Counted from the first letter of the stretch, positions 40,795 through 52,761 are shown. The stretch: DNA of 64,000 bases from Meconema thalassinum (GCA_946902985.2 OX336395.1:290775065-290839064), one strand, 5' to 3'. Numbers and translations are program-made. Notes: generated by a model from the letters alone, not told the origin.

Positions 40795-41140
40795 CGTAGC
40801 GTAGCGGTCAGCGTGGTTAGCTGCCGCCCCGGAGATCCTGGGTTCAATTCCCGGCTCTGCCACGAAATTTGAAAAGTGGTATGAGGACTGGAAAGGGGTC
40901 TACTCAGACTCGGGTGGTTCAAATGAGTAGAGGGGGTTCGATTCCCACCTCAGCCATCCTCGAAGTGGTATTCCGTGGTTTCCCACTTCGTCTTCGGGCA
41001 AATGCCGGGATGGTCCCTACTGTAAGGCCACGGCCGCCTCCTTCCCTCTTCCTTGCCTATCCATCCCCATCTTCCCTTCCCTTCCTTCATGAGGCCCCTG
41101 TTCGCTTTGCAGGTGAGGCCGCCTGGGCGAAGTGCTGATC
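40795..41140 (+). mobile_element. SINE-D copy
   Basis: The head GTAGCGTAGCGGTCAGCG with B box GGGTTCAATTCCC is followed by the central block (TTCCGTGGTTTCCCACTTC, GGGCAAATGCCGGGATGGT, GGCCACGGCCGC) and a tail resembling 4780-4820. Confidence 0.75.
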
Positions 41141-41390
41141 ACACCTCCCAGTTGCATCAAATGCGACAAAGTGTTACCCTGGAAAGGCGGTAGTGGTGAG
41201 TTCCCTCACTGAGTCCGTGGGAAACACCAACCTGAAGGGTAAAATTGACTAATTTTTGGGGGGGTTATTTTTATTTTTTATATATATACTGTATATTTGC
41301 TCATTGCTTTATTTGTTTATTCTTTTATTTGTTTATTTTATAGTTTTTGTGCGTTTAGCTCATTTATTAATTATTCATTGTTTTATTTAT

Positions 41391-41700
41391 TTGGCCGGCC
41401 CCGTGGTGCTGGGGTAGCGTGCCTGCCTCTCACCCGGAGGCCCCGGGTTCGATTCTCGGCTCCGTCAGGGATTTTAGAAACTGACGTGAGGGTTGGAACG
41501 GGGTGCACTCAGCCTCGTGAGGACAATTGAGAAGCTGTCTGACAGTAAGGCAGCGCCCCGATCATGAAAACCAAGATTAACGACCGAGGGGACCCGATGC
41601 GCTGAATACGTGTTACCCCAATATCTGCAGGCCAAATGGCTGGGCAGCGGTCGCTTGGTAGGCCTAGGCCCTTCACGGGCTGTAGTGCCAGGGATTGTTA
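41391..41700 (+). mobile_element. SINE-C, full-length
   Basis: The head GGCCGGCCCCGTGGTGCTGG has B box GGGTTCGATTC. The body contains GTGCACTCAGCCTCGTGAGG and the terminal CACGGGCTGTAGTGCCAGGG, followed by ATT repeats. It matches 95-290. Confidence 0.8.
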
Positions 41701-41814
41701 TTATTATTATTATTGTTTTATTTTTATTTATTAATTTATTGTTTTATTTGTTTATGTATGTATTTATTCATTTATTTATTTATGGTTATGGTTATTTGTT
41801 TCTTTATATATTAC

Positions 41815-41818
<4 letters not shown>

Positions 41819-41867
<49 letters not shown>
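41819..41867. repeat. (GATT)n microsatellite
   Basis: Twelve consecutive GATT units. Confidence 0.95.
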
Positions 41868-41868
<1 letters not shown>

Positions 41869-42549
41869 GCATACGTGAGAGAGTGAGTTAGCAGGATAAT
41901 ATTTGCTATCCCTCCCTATATTATTCTGATAAGGTCCCATTCAAGTTTTGTACCGAAAATAGGGTCCTATTAACACCAACATACACATATGGGGTAACTT
42001 ACCTACAGGTTCAGCATAACGCACTCACTTACTCTTTAAATGCCTCACAATTAAATAAATACCTTAAAACATGTATATTTACAATGAAATAGAATGCAAC
42101 ACGGTAACCATGGTAACAGAATATCACAGGTCCATCTATTTCTGTAAGACGCAATGCAATTCCAATTATTACATTACTGTGAAAGTTTCCAGACGGTTAT
42201 AAGGTTATCACTGAACCAAATTAAGCTGTAAAATTCATCAATACATGCAGTATAATGCGCTTAAGGGGGTCAAGGGGCACTCTAGAATGTTTTCAAGCAA
42301 TTTTCACGTGCGAGTGTGGCACGAAAGGTCCTTTTCACCCGACTAAAAAGGGTCTCCGAAAACCACATTTAAAGGCCCTTAAATTAACAGTGTCTGTGAT
42401 ATTCCCAGATATACTGTACCTATGAAAGAATGACAAACCCCTAACCACTGCACCAGTAGCTGAATTGATAAAGTCTGATTATTCATACCAAGGATAAATC
42501 AGTCATAGCATTCATGATTGAGATTTTGTCAAGTGTACTCTTTACAATT

Positions 42550-42587
42550 AGAATATTCACGGGCGAAGCCGCGACGGGTAATGCTAG
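42550..42587 (+). mobile_element. Helitron 3' terminus
   Basis: The hairpin CACGGGCGAAGCCGCG is followed by ACGGGTAATG and CTAG, then host T at 42588. The upstream limit of the element (perhaps from about 41880) is unclear and its body does not match the other Helitrons here. Confidence 0.55.
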
Positions 42588-42818
42588 TATTATTTATCTT
42601 ATTAATACTGTAAACATATAAATAGGGGCAAATGATATCGCAGTTTCGCCCCTTAAGACAACAATAACTAACGAACTAAAGATGTCAATATTGTAAAGAC
42701 GATATGTAGGTGTAAGTTGTGCCAGTGAAGTGGGACTAGGCCTTCCGTATTTCTTGTTTCATAAGTGATGATAATAATAGTAATAATAATTGATTGACTT
42801 ACTTATTTAGGATACTTA

Positions 42819-43138
42819 GAGCCTCCGTGGCCTAGGCGGCAGCCCGCCGGCCTCTCACCGCTGGATCCGTGGTTCAGATCCAGGTCACTCCATGTGAGAT
42901 TTGTGCTGGACAAACCGGAGGCAGACAGGTTTTTCTCCGCGTACTTTGGTTGGTCCCTGTCCACCAACACTCTCCACTATCATTTCATTTCATCTGTCAT
43001 TCATTTAATCATTGCCCCAGGGGAGAGCGACAGGCTCCGGCAGCCGGCACAGTTCATATCCTCGCCGCTAGATGGGGGGCTTCATTCATTCCATTCCCTG
43101 ACCCGGTCGGTCGACTGGAAGCAGGCTGTGGATTTTCT
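42819..43138 (+). mobile_element. SINE-B, full-length, perfect 17-bp duplication
   Basis: Head GAGCCTCCGTGGCCTAGGCG. The flanks CTTATTTAGGATACTTA at 42802-42818 and 43139-43155 are identical. Confidence 0.9.
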
Positions 43139-43202
43139 CTTATTTAGGATACTTAATTAATTTTACTTAAATAATTAATTTAATGTAATTTTTTCATTTC
43201 GA

Positions 43203-43226
43203 TCTTTCTTTCTTTCTTTCTTTCTT
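43203..43226. repeat. (TTTC)n microsatellite
   Basis: Six TTTC units. Confidence 0.9.
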
Positions 43227-43269
43227 CTCCGCATGAAATCTTGGTTGCAATATTGACTTTACTACGCGA

Positions 43270-44676
43270 TTCCCCCCCCCCTCCCAGGGGCTCACATCTA
43301 GTGGGACGTGTGTTGGCGACCACGGGACCCCAGCTGAGTCCGGCATTGCTTCCACTTACTTGTGCCGGGCTCCTCTCCGTCTGCTTTCCTGTCGACCTCT
43401 CTTGGTCAACTCTTGTTCTCTTCCGACCCCGACGGTATTTGGGTATCCGAGGCCTAGGGAGTCTTTCACTTTCCCTCCTTCTTTGGCCCTTGTCTCATCT
43501 TTCCTGATACCCTCCTTCTGTGAGGGATCAGCCTTCTTTTTATTTTCCTTTTACCTCCTGCCTTGTGCTCAAGGCCCTTAAGGAGGCATGGTGTATGTAG
43601 CCCCACCCCTTCTGGTGCACCCTAGATAATGCTACCCCCTCAGGGGCTCACGGCTGGTGAGTTCGGGAGTTGGCGACCCCGAGGGATTCCTGAGCTGGGT
43701 CCATTTTCCCCTTTTGTCCCTTACCTTTGGGGCGGACCCTCTCCTCTCTCCCCTCCCCTCTCCTCTTCTCTCCTCTCCTCTTTTCATTATATTTCCTTTC
43801 TCTTTAAGATTCCCGCACTGTTTTTGTTACTTGGTTCACCGTGTATCTAAATTCCCTTTTAGCGATTTTTTAAGGTATTTTTAATCTACGTTGCATTTTG
43901 TAAGTTTTTTCGATCTAAATTACATCTCGCGATTGTTTTCAACTTCAATTGCATTTTGTAAAGATTGACAATCTAAATTGCTTTTTGGTAAGTCTTTCAA
44001 TGCAGGTAGCCGGGCCTTTTAGTGAGAATTTTGAATTTCAATTGCATTTTGTTTGGTGGGCATTTTGCACATATTTTGATTCTTAATTGCATTTTATAGG
44101 TATTTTGAATCTAAATTACATTTTGTCAAGTATTTTCAATCTAAATTGCATTTTGTAAGTATTGTCAATCCACATGAGTCGTTTGAATCTATCGTACATT
44201 TTGTAAGCATTTTCAACTTCAATTGCATTTTGTAAGTATTTTGAATTCCAATTGCACTTTGTGAATAATTTGGATTGGAACTGGGATATTTCAATCTGAA
44301 TTGCATCGTGTATTTTCAATTTCAATTGCATTTTGTACGTATTTTGAACCTAGCCTTCATTTTGTGGGTATTTTTCAATCTATTCCTTTTGTGAATCTTT
44401 TCGTTCTAAATTCCCTTTTGTAAGAACATTTTGTGAGTTGTTTCAATCTGAGTTCCTTTTTGTAAGTATTTTCCGTCTCACTTAATTTCCGTTCTGGTTT
44501 CCGTTTCATTATCATTTTCGCTCACCCTGATCATTAGGGGCCGATAACCTAGATGTTAGGCCCCTTAAAACAACAATTATCATCATCATCATCATTTTCA
44601 TCTTCACGATCAGCCAAACCATTAGGGGACGATAACCTAGATGTTAGGCCCCATAAAACAACAATTATCATCATCA
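43270..44676 (+). repeat. Second copy of the minisatellite-bearing repeat, with two hairpin/(ATC)n tails
   Basis: CAGGGGCTCACATCTAGTGG..TGTGCCGGGCTCCTC..GTATCCGAGGCCTAGG matches 15709-15890. A related block starting CAGGGGCTCACGGCTGG follows at 43640. The TTGCATTTTGTAAGTATTTT array runs about 43873-44490. Two hairpin tails end at about 44600 and 44676. No protein domain was seen. Confidence 0.65.
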
Positions 44677-44679
44677 CTA

Positions 44680-45307
44680 CGCGATTCTACTGGAACTGTA
44701 CAGTTGTTTGTTTAATGAAGGGTAGGCCAACCGGTGCGCTTACGTAATCTTACCGAGAAAGCCATTTTTAATGTACTTAGCAGATTGCGATGACAGCTGA
44801 AATGATAGACACATTATTTCCTTCCGTATTTTGATAATAATCTTACTGCGATTATGGCAAGGTCGCACATTACACGCTCTCTTTGAAGAGAGGAGAAAAC
44901 GGCCGAACCGGAGCGGACATTCATTCTGACCTTCCCCTCTGCCCCTTAAGTGAGCGAGTGTCCCCCTTCCCCTTACTTCTTACCTCCTCCTTTTACTCCC
45001 CTCCCACCAGAGCACGGCTCCTCAGGTTTCAGGCAGTCCTCAGACGTGTGTTCCAAGTCACCTGCCTCTCTCCAGTCGTAATCGCGAGCACAAACACGCT
45101 GCCTTCACTCGTGTGTCAACTGTCTTTCGGAAACATGATTAATGACTTCGACCATCAAATGTTCATTGACAACTATTACAAATAATTGTGTGTTTTATTT
45201 TTTTAAATTTAGTGTGTGAATGGATTGAAATTTAAACAGTTTTATATAACATTTCTGTGCTTACATATTGTTTTAAGTAAATCGAAACGTGTTAACTGAT
45301 TGGCAAA
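44680..45307 (+). other. 5' flank and probable 5'UTR of the 45.3-kb gene
   Basis: From about 44880 the sequence becomes GC- and pyrimidine-richer with no repeats of the kinds seen elsewhere. This is plausible promoter/5'UTR for the downstream exon, but no TATA box or unambiguous initiator was fixed. An in-frame TAA lies 12 nt before the ATG. Confidence 0.4.
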
Positions 45308-46552
45308 ATGGAGAAGAAAAATGCGGCTGGTAGCGAAAGTGCACCGGAGGACACTGGGAGTCGAACAGGAAGCAATAGTGGTGCCATTCCTAAGGCTTCA
45401 AAGAAAGAGAAAAAAGGACTAGGGAAGTTCGGTTCTATTAGAAGTGTGGTTGGTAAGAGTGCTTCGTTCAAATTGGGTGGTGGTCGTAAGAAGTCTGAAG
45501 GAGACATTCCTTATACTGTCGCAGAGGAAGAGAAGCCAAAGAAAGGCCGGAGGTTTGGTAAAAAGGAGAAGAATAAAGTAGTACCTGAAGAGGAAACTGG
45601 AAGTAGTACTACAGGGAGTCAGTCTTCCGTGGCCACTGCACCTCTGAGTGGTAGCGTGTCGCCCCCTGTCAAGTCTAGTAAGGCTTCCTCGCTGGTTAGG
45701 AAGCTCAGCATAGGTCGATATCGCCAGCAGAACAAGGGATCTCGTCCAGTAGCTGTGTCGCCCGAGCTATCGCCAACAATGTCCAAGACAGATGTATCAG
45801 AGGAAGACATCAGATCTGTGAGTTCCTCCACCACTACTTCAACGGAAGGACGCCAGGGCCCAGAAGGGGACGACGGGACCCCATTCGAAGAGACGCCCAT
45901 GTCTTCCCCACCAGTGTCGCCCCCACCTGAAGTCAAACGGGGCGGCGACCAATCAAAGCAGGTAGAACATCACGATCAGCTTGACCAATCACAGAGCAAG
46001 CTTGAACAGGCACTTTCAGTAGAACCAGCCGAGACTCTCGTAGAAGCTTTCAAAGTGAATGAGGCAGAAGTTGTAACCAAACCAACACAGCAGCTAGTAG
46101 ATACGCCCCCTGTCGTAACTCCAGCTCCACCAGCGGTGACCACTCAACAAGTGTTGGATGAACTGTTGTCAGAGCTAGTCGGCACCTCCAGAAAACCTTC
46201 TTCAACCAATGTCTCGGACATCACAGAACCTGTATTGATGTCCACGAAGGAGCAAGAGTTACCCAAACAGATTACTCCTACGAAAAGTCAGATTTTGTCA
46301 ATTACTGCGCCGGTCGTTAAGAGGCAGCAGGAAGAGGCTGCTGCAGTGCTCGAACTCAAGACTGTGATACCTGAGGTTGTGGTGGCCGACGAGGAGGAAG
46401 AGGAAGAAGACCAGTTCGGTGATTTCGACGAAGAGGAAGACAAAAATTACGACGTCATGTCCATGTCGACGCCTTCACCATCGGCGCCGCCGTCTGCTGA
46501 CGACGCGATTGCTGAGGCTAGGAATCGCCTGTCGCAAAGCCTGGAGTCGGCG
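45308..46552 (+). CDS. First coding exon of a host gene, disordered protein with FGDF motif
   Basis: ATG at 45308 in CAAAATGG context; an in-frame TAA just upstream supports this start. The frame gives 415 codons and then meets GCG|GTGAGT at 46553, a strong phase-0 donor; reading on adds only two residues and a TAA, so the exon is taken to end at 46552. Residues about 30-90 are Lys/Gly/Ser-rich and basic (KKEKKGLGKFGSIRSVVGKS), 95-215 are Ser/Pro-rich with an RKLS-type phosphosite (SSLVRKLSIGR), and 355-385 are highly acidic with FGDF at 370-373. FGDF among acids fits the consensus for peptides that bind clathrin-adaptor gamma-ear/GGA domains. No globular domain, signal peptide or membrane segment is seen. 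I do not recognise the gene. Codon use and lack of repeats set it apart from its neighbours. Later exons lie beyond or are hidden in the window. Confidence 0.8.
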
Positions 46553-46558
46553 GTGAGT
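46553..46558 (+). other. Splice donor GTGAGT
   Basis: It matches the consensus GTRAGT after GCG and immediately precedes an in-frame stop, as expected for an exon end. Confidence 0.75.
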
Positions 46559-46561
46559 TAA

Positions 46562-47739
46562 CAATCAAAATATTCTAACTCTTCGCTCGCACATCGCTGG
46601 CGTTTTTGGTTATTCTGTGCTTTTTTTAAAACAAAATTTAGGGGTACTCTCAGTTGTAGTCAACAAAATTGCTATTTTCGGCAATTTGCAGAGTCTACTT
46701 TATGGGCTGACATGTTATTGAAAGGTTGAATTGGGCTAATTTATTAACTCATTAATTCATTAACTTTCAGCTTTTTCGATGCCTGGGTGGATGTAAAATA
46801 GTTATTTATTTTCTTCGCCCTTCAAGACTAACCACACGCACAAAATAACAACCTATCGTAGCCTGCGTGCTTATAAGAATAGAACTTCCTTTTCACGATT
46901 GTTGGAGTATGTTACTTATTTTTGTCGAGCAGAAAATATGGCCTATTGTTTCGATTAGACTATGCTGCTGAATGCCGACCAAAACAATCTGATTCAGTAG
47001 ATCGATTTAAATCGAGGATTACTCGAAATCTCCAATTGTTGTGGACAGCGCGTTGACGCCAGCTGATCGATGAACTTTCAAGTCAGAAGTTATATTTGCC
47101 GAAGTAGATACAAATGTACCAATATTTTTTCTTAAACAGCTTTCAAATGTACGCGTACCCTCGCGGTCCCCCCTGAAAAATGCCCTGATATCTCTTGCAT
47201 GTTAACAAATGGGCCGTGTTCCGTCACAGCCATTATCGCCGAAGTTGATTTCATTTCAATCCGGCAAGATGATAGCTTTACATTTCGTGAACAAAAGAAT
47301 AACGTTAAAGCAATATGGCAGTTGTTACGTGCTAGTTTTGTAAGCGCCCTGGACGGTTCGTTACAATACTGGATAATTTTACTTCGTTATAACCAGAGCC
47401 CGGATAATTGAGTGCTTAACCTTTCAGGAATATATATTTATATGCTTAAGGGAGCCGGGACGTGAGAATCGATAGAAAAATGTAGCTTCCGATGTTTCGG
47501 AAAACATGAAAAACAGGGAATACTTTGTAAATTTTTAAATCCTGGAAAACTCGGGAATTATCAGGGTATTTTAGTTTGACAAGGCCCAACCTTGAATAAT
47601 GGGAAATAAGAAATCAAATTTTGATGGGGGAAAAGTATATTCTGATGATTGTTGTAGATGTATGTTCGTACTGACGTTAAATAGTGAGCTCTCATTTCTT
47701 GCAAGATAGAGCACACAAATTATGTGTGTACACTTTGTA
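46562..47739. other. Putative intron, no recognisable element
   Basis: It lacks convincing ORFs. Short CAGGGAA / CTGGAAAACTC words near 47510-47570 resemble the ends of the 37910-39349 element family but do not make a paired element that I can define. Confidence 0.35.
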
Positions 47740-48195
47740 TCTCTACTTGTGTAAAAAAAAGTCCCCGATTCATGGATGTCACGGGTAATCTTGAGAATTG
47801 GTTGGATTTTGATGCGCTTTTCACTATTCTGTAAAGGATATCTCGAGGAAGGTTTCTGTAGAAAATAATTTATGATCAAAGGAAGCCAAGCAGTAACGAT
47901 TTCTGTGAAAAAGTCGAAACAAAATCTAGCGTCCGTGCGCTTTTTAAGCTTACGCTGGGCAAAACGTTAAAAATATCTAAATAGCCTACTAGGAGCGTAA
48001 GAATTGTTCAGCATGAAAAGTTTTACAAAAAAGTCCGCGACAGCATATCTCTATCTTTAATACATGCCCACTATAGGTGTTTTTACGTTTTCATTTCTTC
48101 CAACAATCTCAATTCAATTACTGAAGCGACAGTTTACGAGCTAGCACGTAATGCATTCATAACTGTTTCCGGGCGAAGCCGGAGCGGGTTGCTAG
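47740..48195 (+). mobile_element. Complete non-autonomous Helitron (456 bp)
   Basis: The 5' end is A|TCTCTACTT at 47740. The 3' end has hairpin CCGGGCGAAGCCGG, then AGCGGGTTG and CTAG|T at 48195. It inserted between A and T without target duplication, as Helitrons do. It is the cleanest copy of the family in this window. Confidence 0.85.
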
Positions 48196-48273
48196 TTTGT
48201 ATATAAATGTGTAACTGGATGATTTTTGGGAGCATTACTATTGACTAGCTACTTTCAATACTCATAAGTACAA

Positions 48274-48465
48274 AGGGGCGTGGTGGCGCAGCGGTCAAGC
48301 TGTATGCCTCTCACCAAGGCGGACCGGGTTCGATTCCCGGTCACTGCATGTGAGATTTTCGATGTGAAATGCCATGTCCTGTGGTTCGGATTCCACGTTA
48401 AACGGAGGTCCCGTGGCTTATGATCGCGAGATTAACGGTCACGTTAAACTACAAGCTTCCTTTTT
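48274..48465 (+). mobile_element. SINE-E, full-length, perfect 12-bp duplication
   Basis: The head GGGCGTGGTGGCGCAGCGG has B box GGGTTCGATTCCC. Length is about 192 bp. The flanks TCATAAGTACAA (48262-48273 and 48466-48477) are identical. A reverse, diverged copy is at about 54005-54130. Confidence 0.9.
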
Positions 48466-48479
48466 TCATAAGTACAATA

Positions 48480-50159
48480 GTTTTTCTGGATTAAAAAATT
48501 AGAAATTGGGAAAATATAGATATTTTTTTCTTTTCCAACTTTGTCGTGCTACTTTATTGTTAGAGCACTTTTTGAAATGCCTTTATGTACAAACTCTGTT
48601 TTATATTTATTATGGCCGCTTCTGTTACTCGGGGAATTTTCTGATTTATCTTGGAAAAATCAGGGAATTGTCAGGAAATTGTCAGGAAATCTGTTAGTTG
48701 GTTTTGGTAGACACCCTGAGTTACATATCTCAGAAACTACAATAGATATTTCCTCGAATGTTCTTTTGGTATATTGAGAGTACATACATAATATTTGGGT
48801 AGAATTTGAAGCTTCTATGTTGAATATTTTGTGTCTAGAGAGCATTATAAGATATATTATTGTTTAGAATTCCCTTAACTCGTGTCCCTTTTTCTGGGCC
48901 AATACTCAAACCAGACCCAACTAACTGTGCATGCACAATATTTAAACCAATTTTGAGCTACTGAAGTAAAAGTATTGTCCTATTGTTTACGGGAGTTGAG
49001 TTTTTTCTTTTACATCCTTTTTGAAAACTGAACATTTTCTGTAAAATTGCCAGTGCTTTTCAAGCTGGGTTCCATGAACTAATAAAGATTACCTAAATAC
49101 ATTTACTTCCACTAGTAGATCTATATAGTGCCTTAGAGACTACGAAGTATAAAATACATTGGTCAGATAGTTTCTGAGAAAATGGTACATGAAGTTTCAC
49201 AAAATCTGACTTACGGAAAACACAAAAAGAATGTTTGGTAAGTAGTTAGCTACAGTAGAGCCTTAAAACATTATGTTTATACCTAATTTTATTGCATCAA
49301 ATATCACTTCAGCACAATAATTGATACACCAAATTCTTCAGAAAAGATGGGAGATCGTTTTAAGCTAACAAAAATTAAATTGACATTTTTGAGCCTATCA
49401 CACGTCCTGGTTCCTTTAATAGTGGAAAATATATGATTAAATTTCCAAAAATATGTTCTAAGATTTGCTTCATACCGTATTTATGTTCCCCAGTTACTAG
49501 AAAAGTAGTTGAAACGTCCAGCTGCTTGAATAATTCAGACAAATAAGATATTCCCTCTTAACAGGCCGGGGCTAGCCTCAGTTTCCGAATCCTATAATAT
49601 TTACTGCAGAAGCGCAATACGAAATCATGCACGTGCTGTCTTCGAATTTCATTCTAAAGAGCGGAAGAAAATGTCACTGCAGAAACTTGAATAGCACTGA
49701 TTGTCTTGTCTTATGGTGCTATTTTAGTGCGTAAATATACTCGATTGACATGTAAAATGAAATGAATTGAGCCCCCCCCCCCCCCGCACACCTATACAAA
49801 CACTCAGTTAGGCAGTTAAACATGATGAGTAGCCCTCAGATGCGCTAATACTCCTTGTTTTTTTTTTCTTTTCAGAAACTTTTAGGGGCAGATGACCTCG
49901 TAGTTCTGCCCTTTAAAGCAACAATAACTCACTTTCATCATAAACTTATTTTTATTCCTACAGAAAGAATACGCAGACAGTATTTTCATTTGCAAGCCAC
50001 TTAAAACGCATACCAAAAAAAAAACCACAGAATTTTATAAACGTCTAAGTTGTAACATATACGCAACATACCACGATATTTCAGAAATATGTAGCCTACT
50101 TATGGATGAATATGACAGAATATGTATTTATTTATGAAAACTGCAAAATAGAAACTGCT
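48480..50159. other. Putative intron, little recognisable
   Basis: A terminus-like GTAGACACCCTG near 48706-48717 preceded by repeated CAGGAAAT words could be the end of an unpaired DNA element. A diverged hairpin tail (AGGGGCAGATGACC..TGCCCTTTAAAGCAACAAT) is at about 49885-49925. No gene was found. Confidence 0.4.
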
Positions 50160-50757
50160 TTGTTGTTTGAGTCTTAAGTATTTTGACTGATTTGATGCAG
50201 TCTCCATGCCTCCCTGTCCTGTGCTAATAGTTTCATCTCTACATAGCTACCACACCCTACATCCGAGGCAATCTGTTTAACATAATCTAACCTTGGTCTA
50301 CCCCTACAATTCTTGTCCTCAACCCTTCCTTCCATCACTAAGCTTGCTATTCCTGGGTGTCTTAGTATGAGTCCTACCAACCTATCTCTTCTCTTCATTA
50401 GCAGTCGCCAGAAACATCTCTCCTCTCCACTCGTCTTAATACCTCTTCGTTTGTAACCCCGTCTACCCATCTGATCTTTCATTCTCCTGTAACACCACAT
50501 TTCAAATGCTTCAATTCTCCTCTTTACTGCTGCACCAATAGTCCCAAGTTTCACTTCCATAGAGCACCACGCTCCAGACAAAGGCTTTCAAAAATGACTT
50601 CCTAATTCCTAAATCTATATTCGATGTCAACAGATTCCTTTTTTTGTAGAAATGCTTTCCTTGCCTGAGCCAACCTACTTTTTATATCCTCTTTGCTTCG
50701 TCCATCGCTGGTTATTTTGCTTCCTAAGTAACAGAAGTCTCAGACTTCCTTCAGCTA
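50160..50757 (-). pseudogene. LINE 3' end, same family as 646-1105
   Basis: The minus-strand frame 50581-50174 encodes RRIEAFEMWCYRRMKDQMGR, then RDRLVGLILRHPGIASLV, GRPRLDYVKQIASDVGCG and AQDREAWRL. Upstream to 50757 it overlaps the YLGSKIT..SKEDI block of the 11461-12466 RT fragment. Frame changes near 50582 break it. The 3' end is CAAACAACAA-like. Confidence 0.8.
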
Positions 50758-50915
50758 TTTAGTTTAAAAAAATATTTAAACACACAACTATACGGGCCGT
50801 AGTTATAACTCTTCTAAATACCGCTTATAGGGCTTCTTTCTTGTAGACAAAAAAAAAAGAGGGAAACTTCGTATAAATTGTTAAAAAATAAGCACTCTAT
50901 TTGAGACGTTTTAAC

Positions 50916-50921
<6 letters not shown>

Positions 50922-50965
<44 letters not shown>
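50922..50965. repeat. (TTA)n microsatellite
   Basis: About 14 ATT triplets. Confidence 0.95.
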
Positions 50966-50967
<2 letters not shown>

Positions 50968-51131
50968 AATATTATTATAAGAGAAGAATTAAATAACGGT
51001 GAAATATTTTTTAACTACCGTACTGAAATTAGCCAGGAACGCCTTGAATGATTCAAAATAGATCTATGGTCTAAACCCACCCGTCGTCCCTTTGTAGCTC
51101 AAGACTTGTAGGCTGTAGTAAAATTCCAGCT

Positions 51132-51613
51132 TCTATGCCCAAGATCGCGGGTTCAAACCTGGCCGAAGTCGGCGGATTTTTTAAGAACGTTAAAAATCCC
51201 TCAGAATGCCTTCCTTCGGAGGGGAAGTAAGGCCGGCGGTCCCATGTCATAGATTTATGGCATGTTAAATAACCTTCCCCTAATTACACCTGTGTTAAGC
51301 TAAATTATATATATAGGTTAAGAATGTAAACAACGCTCTTAAGTTCCTACGTTCGTCGTCAGGAGCCGACTGCGGTGGCATCTGGTAACTAATTTCTGAA
51401 CTAGTTGGTCGTTGACGGTGACGTTTAGCGGCGAAAGTAGAAACTACTTAAAAATTGAATGTCTGCAGTCCTTAATTGAATTAAAACATACACACACACT
51501 AATACAGTCATCACAATTGACACCGGTTATCAGACAGATTCTACACACACCCAACGTACACGGGGCTACATGAGCGCGTCGTCGCAGCCCCTAAACTGAG
51601 GAACTAACCAACC
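51132..51613 (+). mobile_element. SINE-A, slightly 5'-truncated, perfect 12-bp duplication
   Basis: It begins within the tRNA-like head (TCTATGCCCAAGATCGCGGG) and runs to ACCAACC. The flanks AAAATTCCAGCT at 51120-51131 and 51614-51625 are identical. Confidence 0.9.
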
Positions 51614-51654
51614 AAAATTCCAGCTGTATCGGCCATTATGTGAATGCGAATTAT

Positions 51655-51895
51655 CGTCAAATACAGTAATGCCAACCCCGCGCTTACAGTACTGCTCAAA
51701 ATATTGTTGAATCCAGACCAATGGCTTTTGCTAGACTCTAGCTAGACCAATAATTACTATTAGGAGTGCCGCGTTAGCCTTATATACACCCCTGGTTTTT
51801 GTCACGCATGGGGGTGTTTTCACACCTCATTAATCCTTATCTAGATCAAACCTGTGCGGTGTATTTTGTATCGCAAATGTATGTGCCTTGGTGTA
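51655..51895 (+). repeat. Dispersed repeat, matches 61395-61650
   Basis: Shared blocks are ATGCCAACCCC.CGC, CAGACCAATGG, GACCAATAATT, CACCCCTGGTTTT.GT and GTGTATTTTGTATCG. Class unknown. Confidence 0.6.
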
Positions 51896-52137
51896 GGCGC
51901 CTTGTTGACAGTTGAAGGGATCTCGTGTGCTGTCGGAACTTGGCTGCTGTTGTGAAAAGGTTTAAGTCTCAGAACTCAAGGGTCTCAAAACCCCACGACT
52001 ACAATCTAGTAGCTGAATTAACATTCTATTCTCAAAAGTCACGATTCCGGGAGCACGTGCCTGCGGTGACCGCAGGAACTCGGGAAGTAGGCTATATGAG
52101 CTGTACGGTGACTCACACTGCCCTTCAATCCATGTTT

Positions 52138-52396
52138 GGTTGGTTGGTTCCTCAGTTTAGGGGCTGCGACAACGGTCATGTAGCCCCGTGTACTTTGGGT
52201 GTGTGTACAATCTGTCTGATAACTTGTGTAAATTTGATGGCAGTATTCATGTGTGTTACCTGTTTTTTAATTCCAGTAAGGACTGCAGATTTTGAATTTT
52301 TCAAATAGTTCCTGCTTTTGCCGCCAAACGCCACCGTCAACGACTACTAGTTCAGAACGTAGCTATTAGACGCCACCGCAGTCGGCTCCTGGCGAC
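52138..52396 (-). mobile_element. Outer SINE-A, tail half
   Basis: The tail end is at the left. The body stops at CTCCTGGCGAC (52386-52396), which recurs as CTCCTAGCGAC at 57015-57025, where the same SINE resumes. The outer duplication CCATGTTT is at 52130-52137 and 57281-57288. Confidence 0.85.
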
Positions 52397-52761
52397 TTCG
52401 GTGGCGTAGTCGGTAGCTTGCTGAGCTTCTATGCCCAAGATCGCGGGTTTAAATCCGGCCCAAGTCGTCAGATTTCTTAAGAGCGTTAAAAATCCCGCAG
52501 TATGCCTTCCTTCGGAGGGGAAGTAAAGGCGGCGGTTTATGGCATGTTAATGAACTTTCCACTAATTACACCTGTGTGAAGCTAAATTGTATAGGTTAAG
52601 AATGTAAACAACGCTCTTAAGTTCCTACGTTCGTTGCCAAGAGCAGACTGCGGTGACGTCTGGTAGCTGAGTTCTGAACTAGTAGTCGTTGGCGGTGGCA
52701 TTTGGCGGCAAAAGTAGGAACTACTTGAAAATCGTCTGCAGTCCTTACTTGAATTAAAAAA
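52397..52761 (+). mobile_element. Inner SINE-A, head half
   Basis: The tRNA-like head starts TTCGGTGGCGTAGTCGGTAG, and the body runs to CTTGAATTAAAAAAA. It resumes at 56893 after a further insertion of about 4.1 kb. Confidence 0.8.

Noticed and set aside
44880..45130. Specific promoter elements for the 45.3-kb exon
   Set aside because: Several TCAGT-like and pyrimidine-rich words occur, but no consistent TATA/initiator arrangement could be fixed, so only a tentative 5' flank is reported.
48640..48720. DNA-element terminus ending GTAGACACCCTG
   Set aside because: It looks like a terminal repeat, but I could not find its inverted partner, so no element is defined.
51925..52308. 127-codon plus-strand frame
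   Set aside because: Its second half runs into the outer SINE-A tail in reverse and its first half has no recognisable domain.
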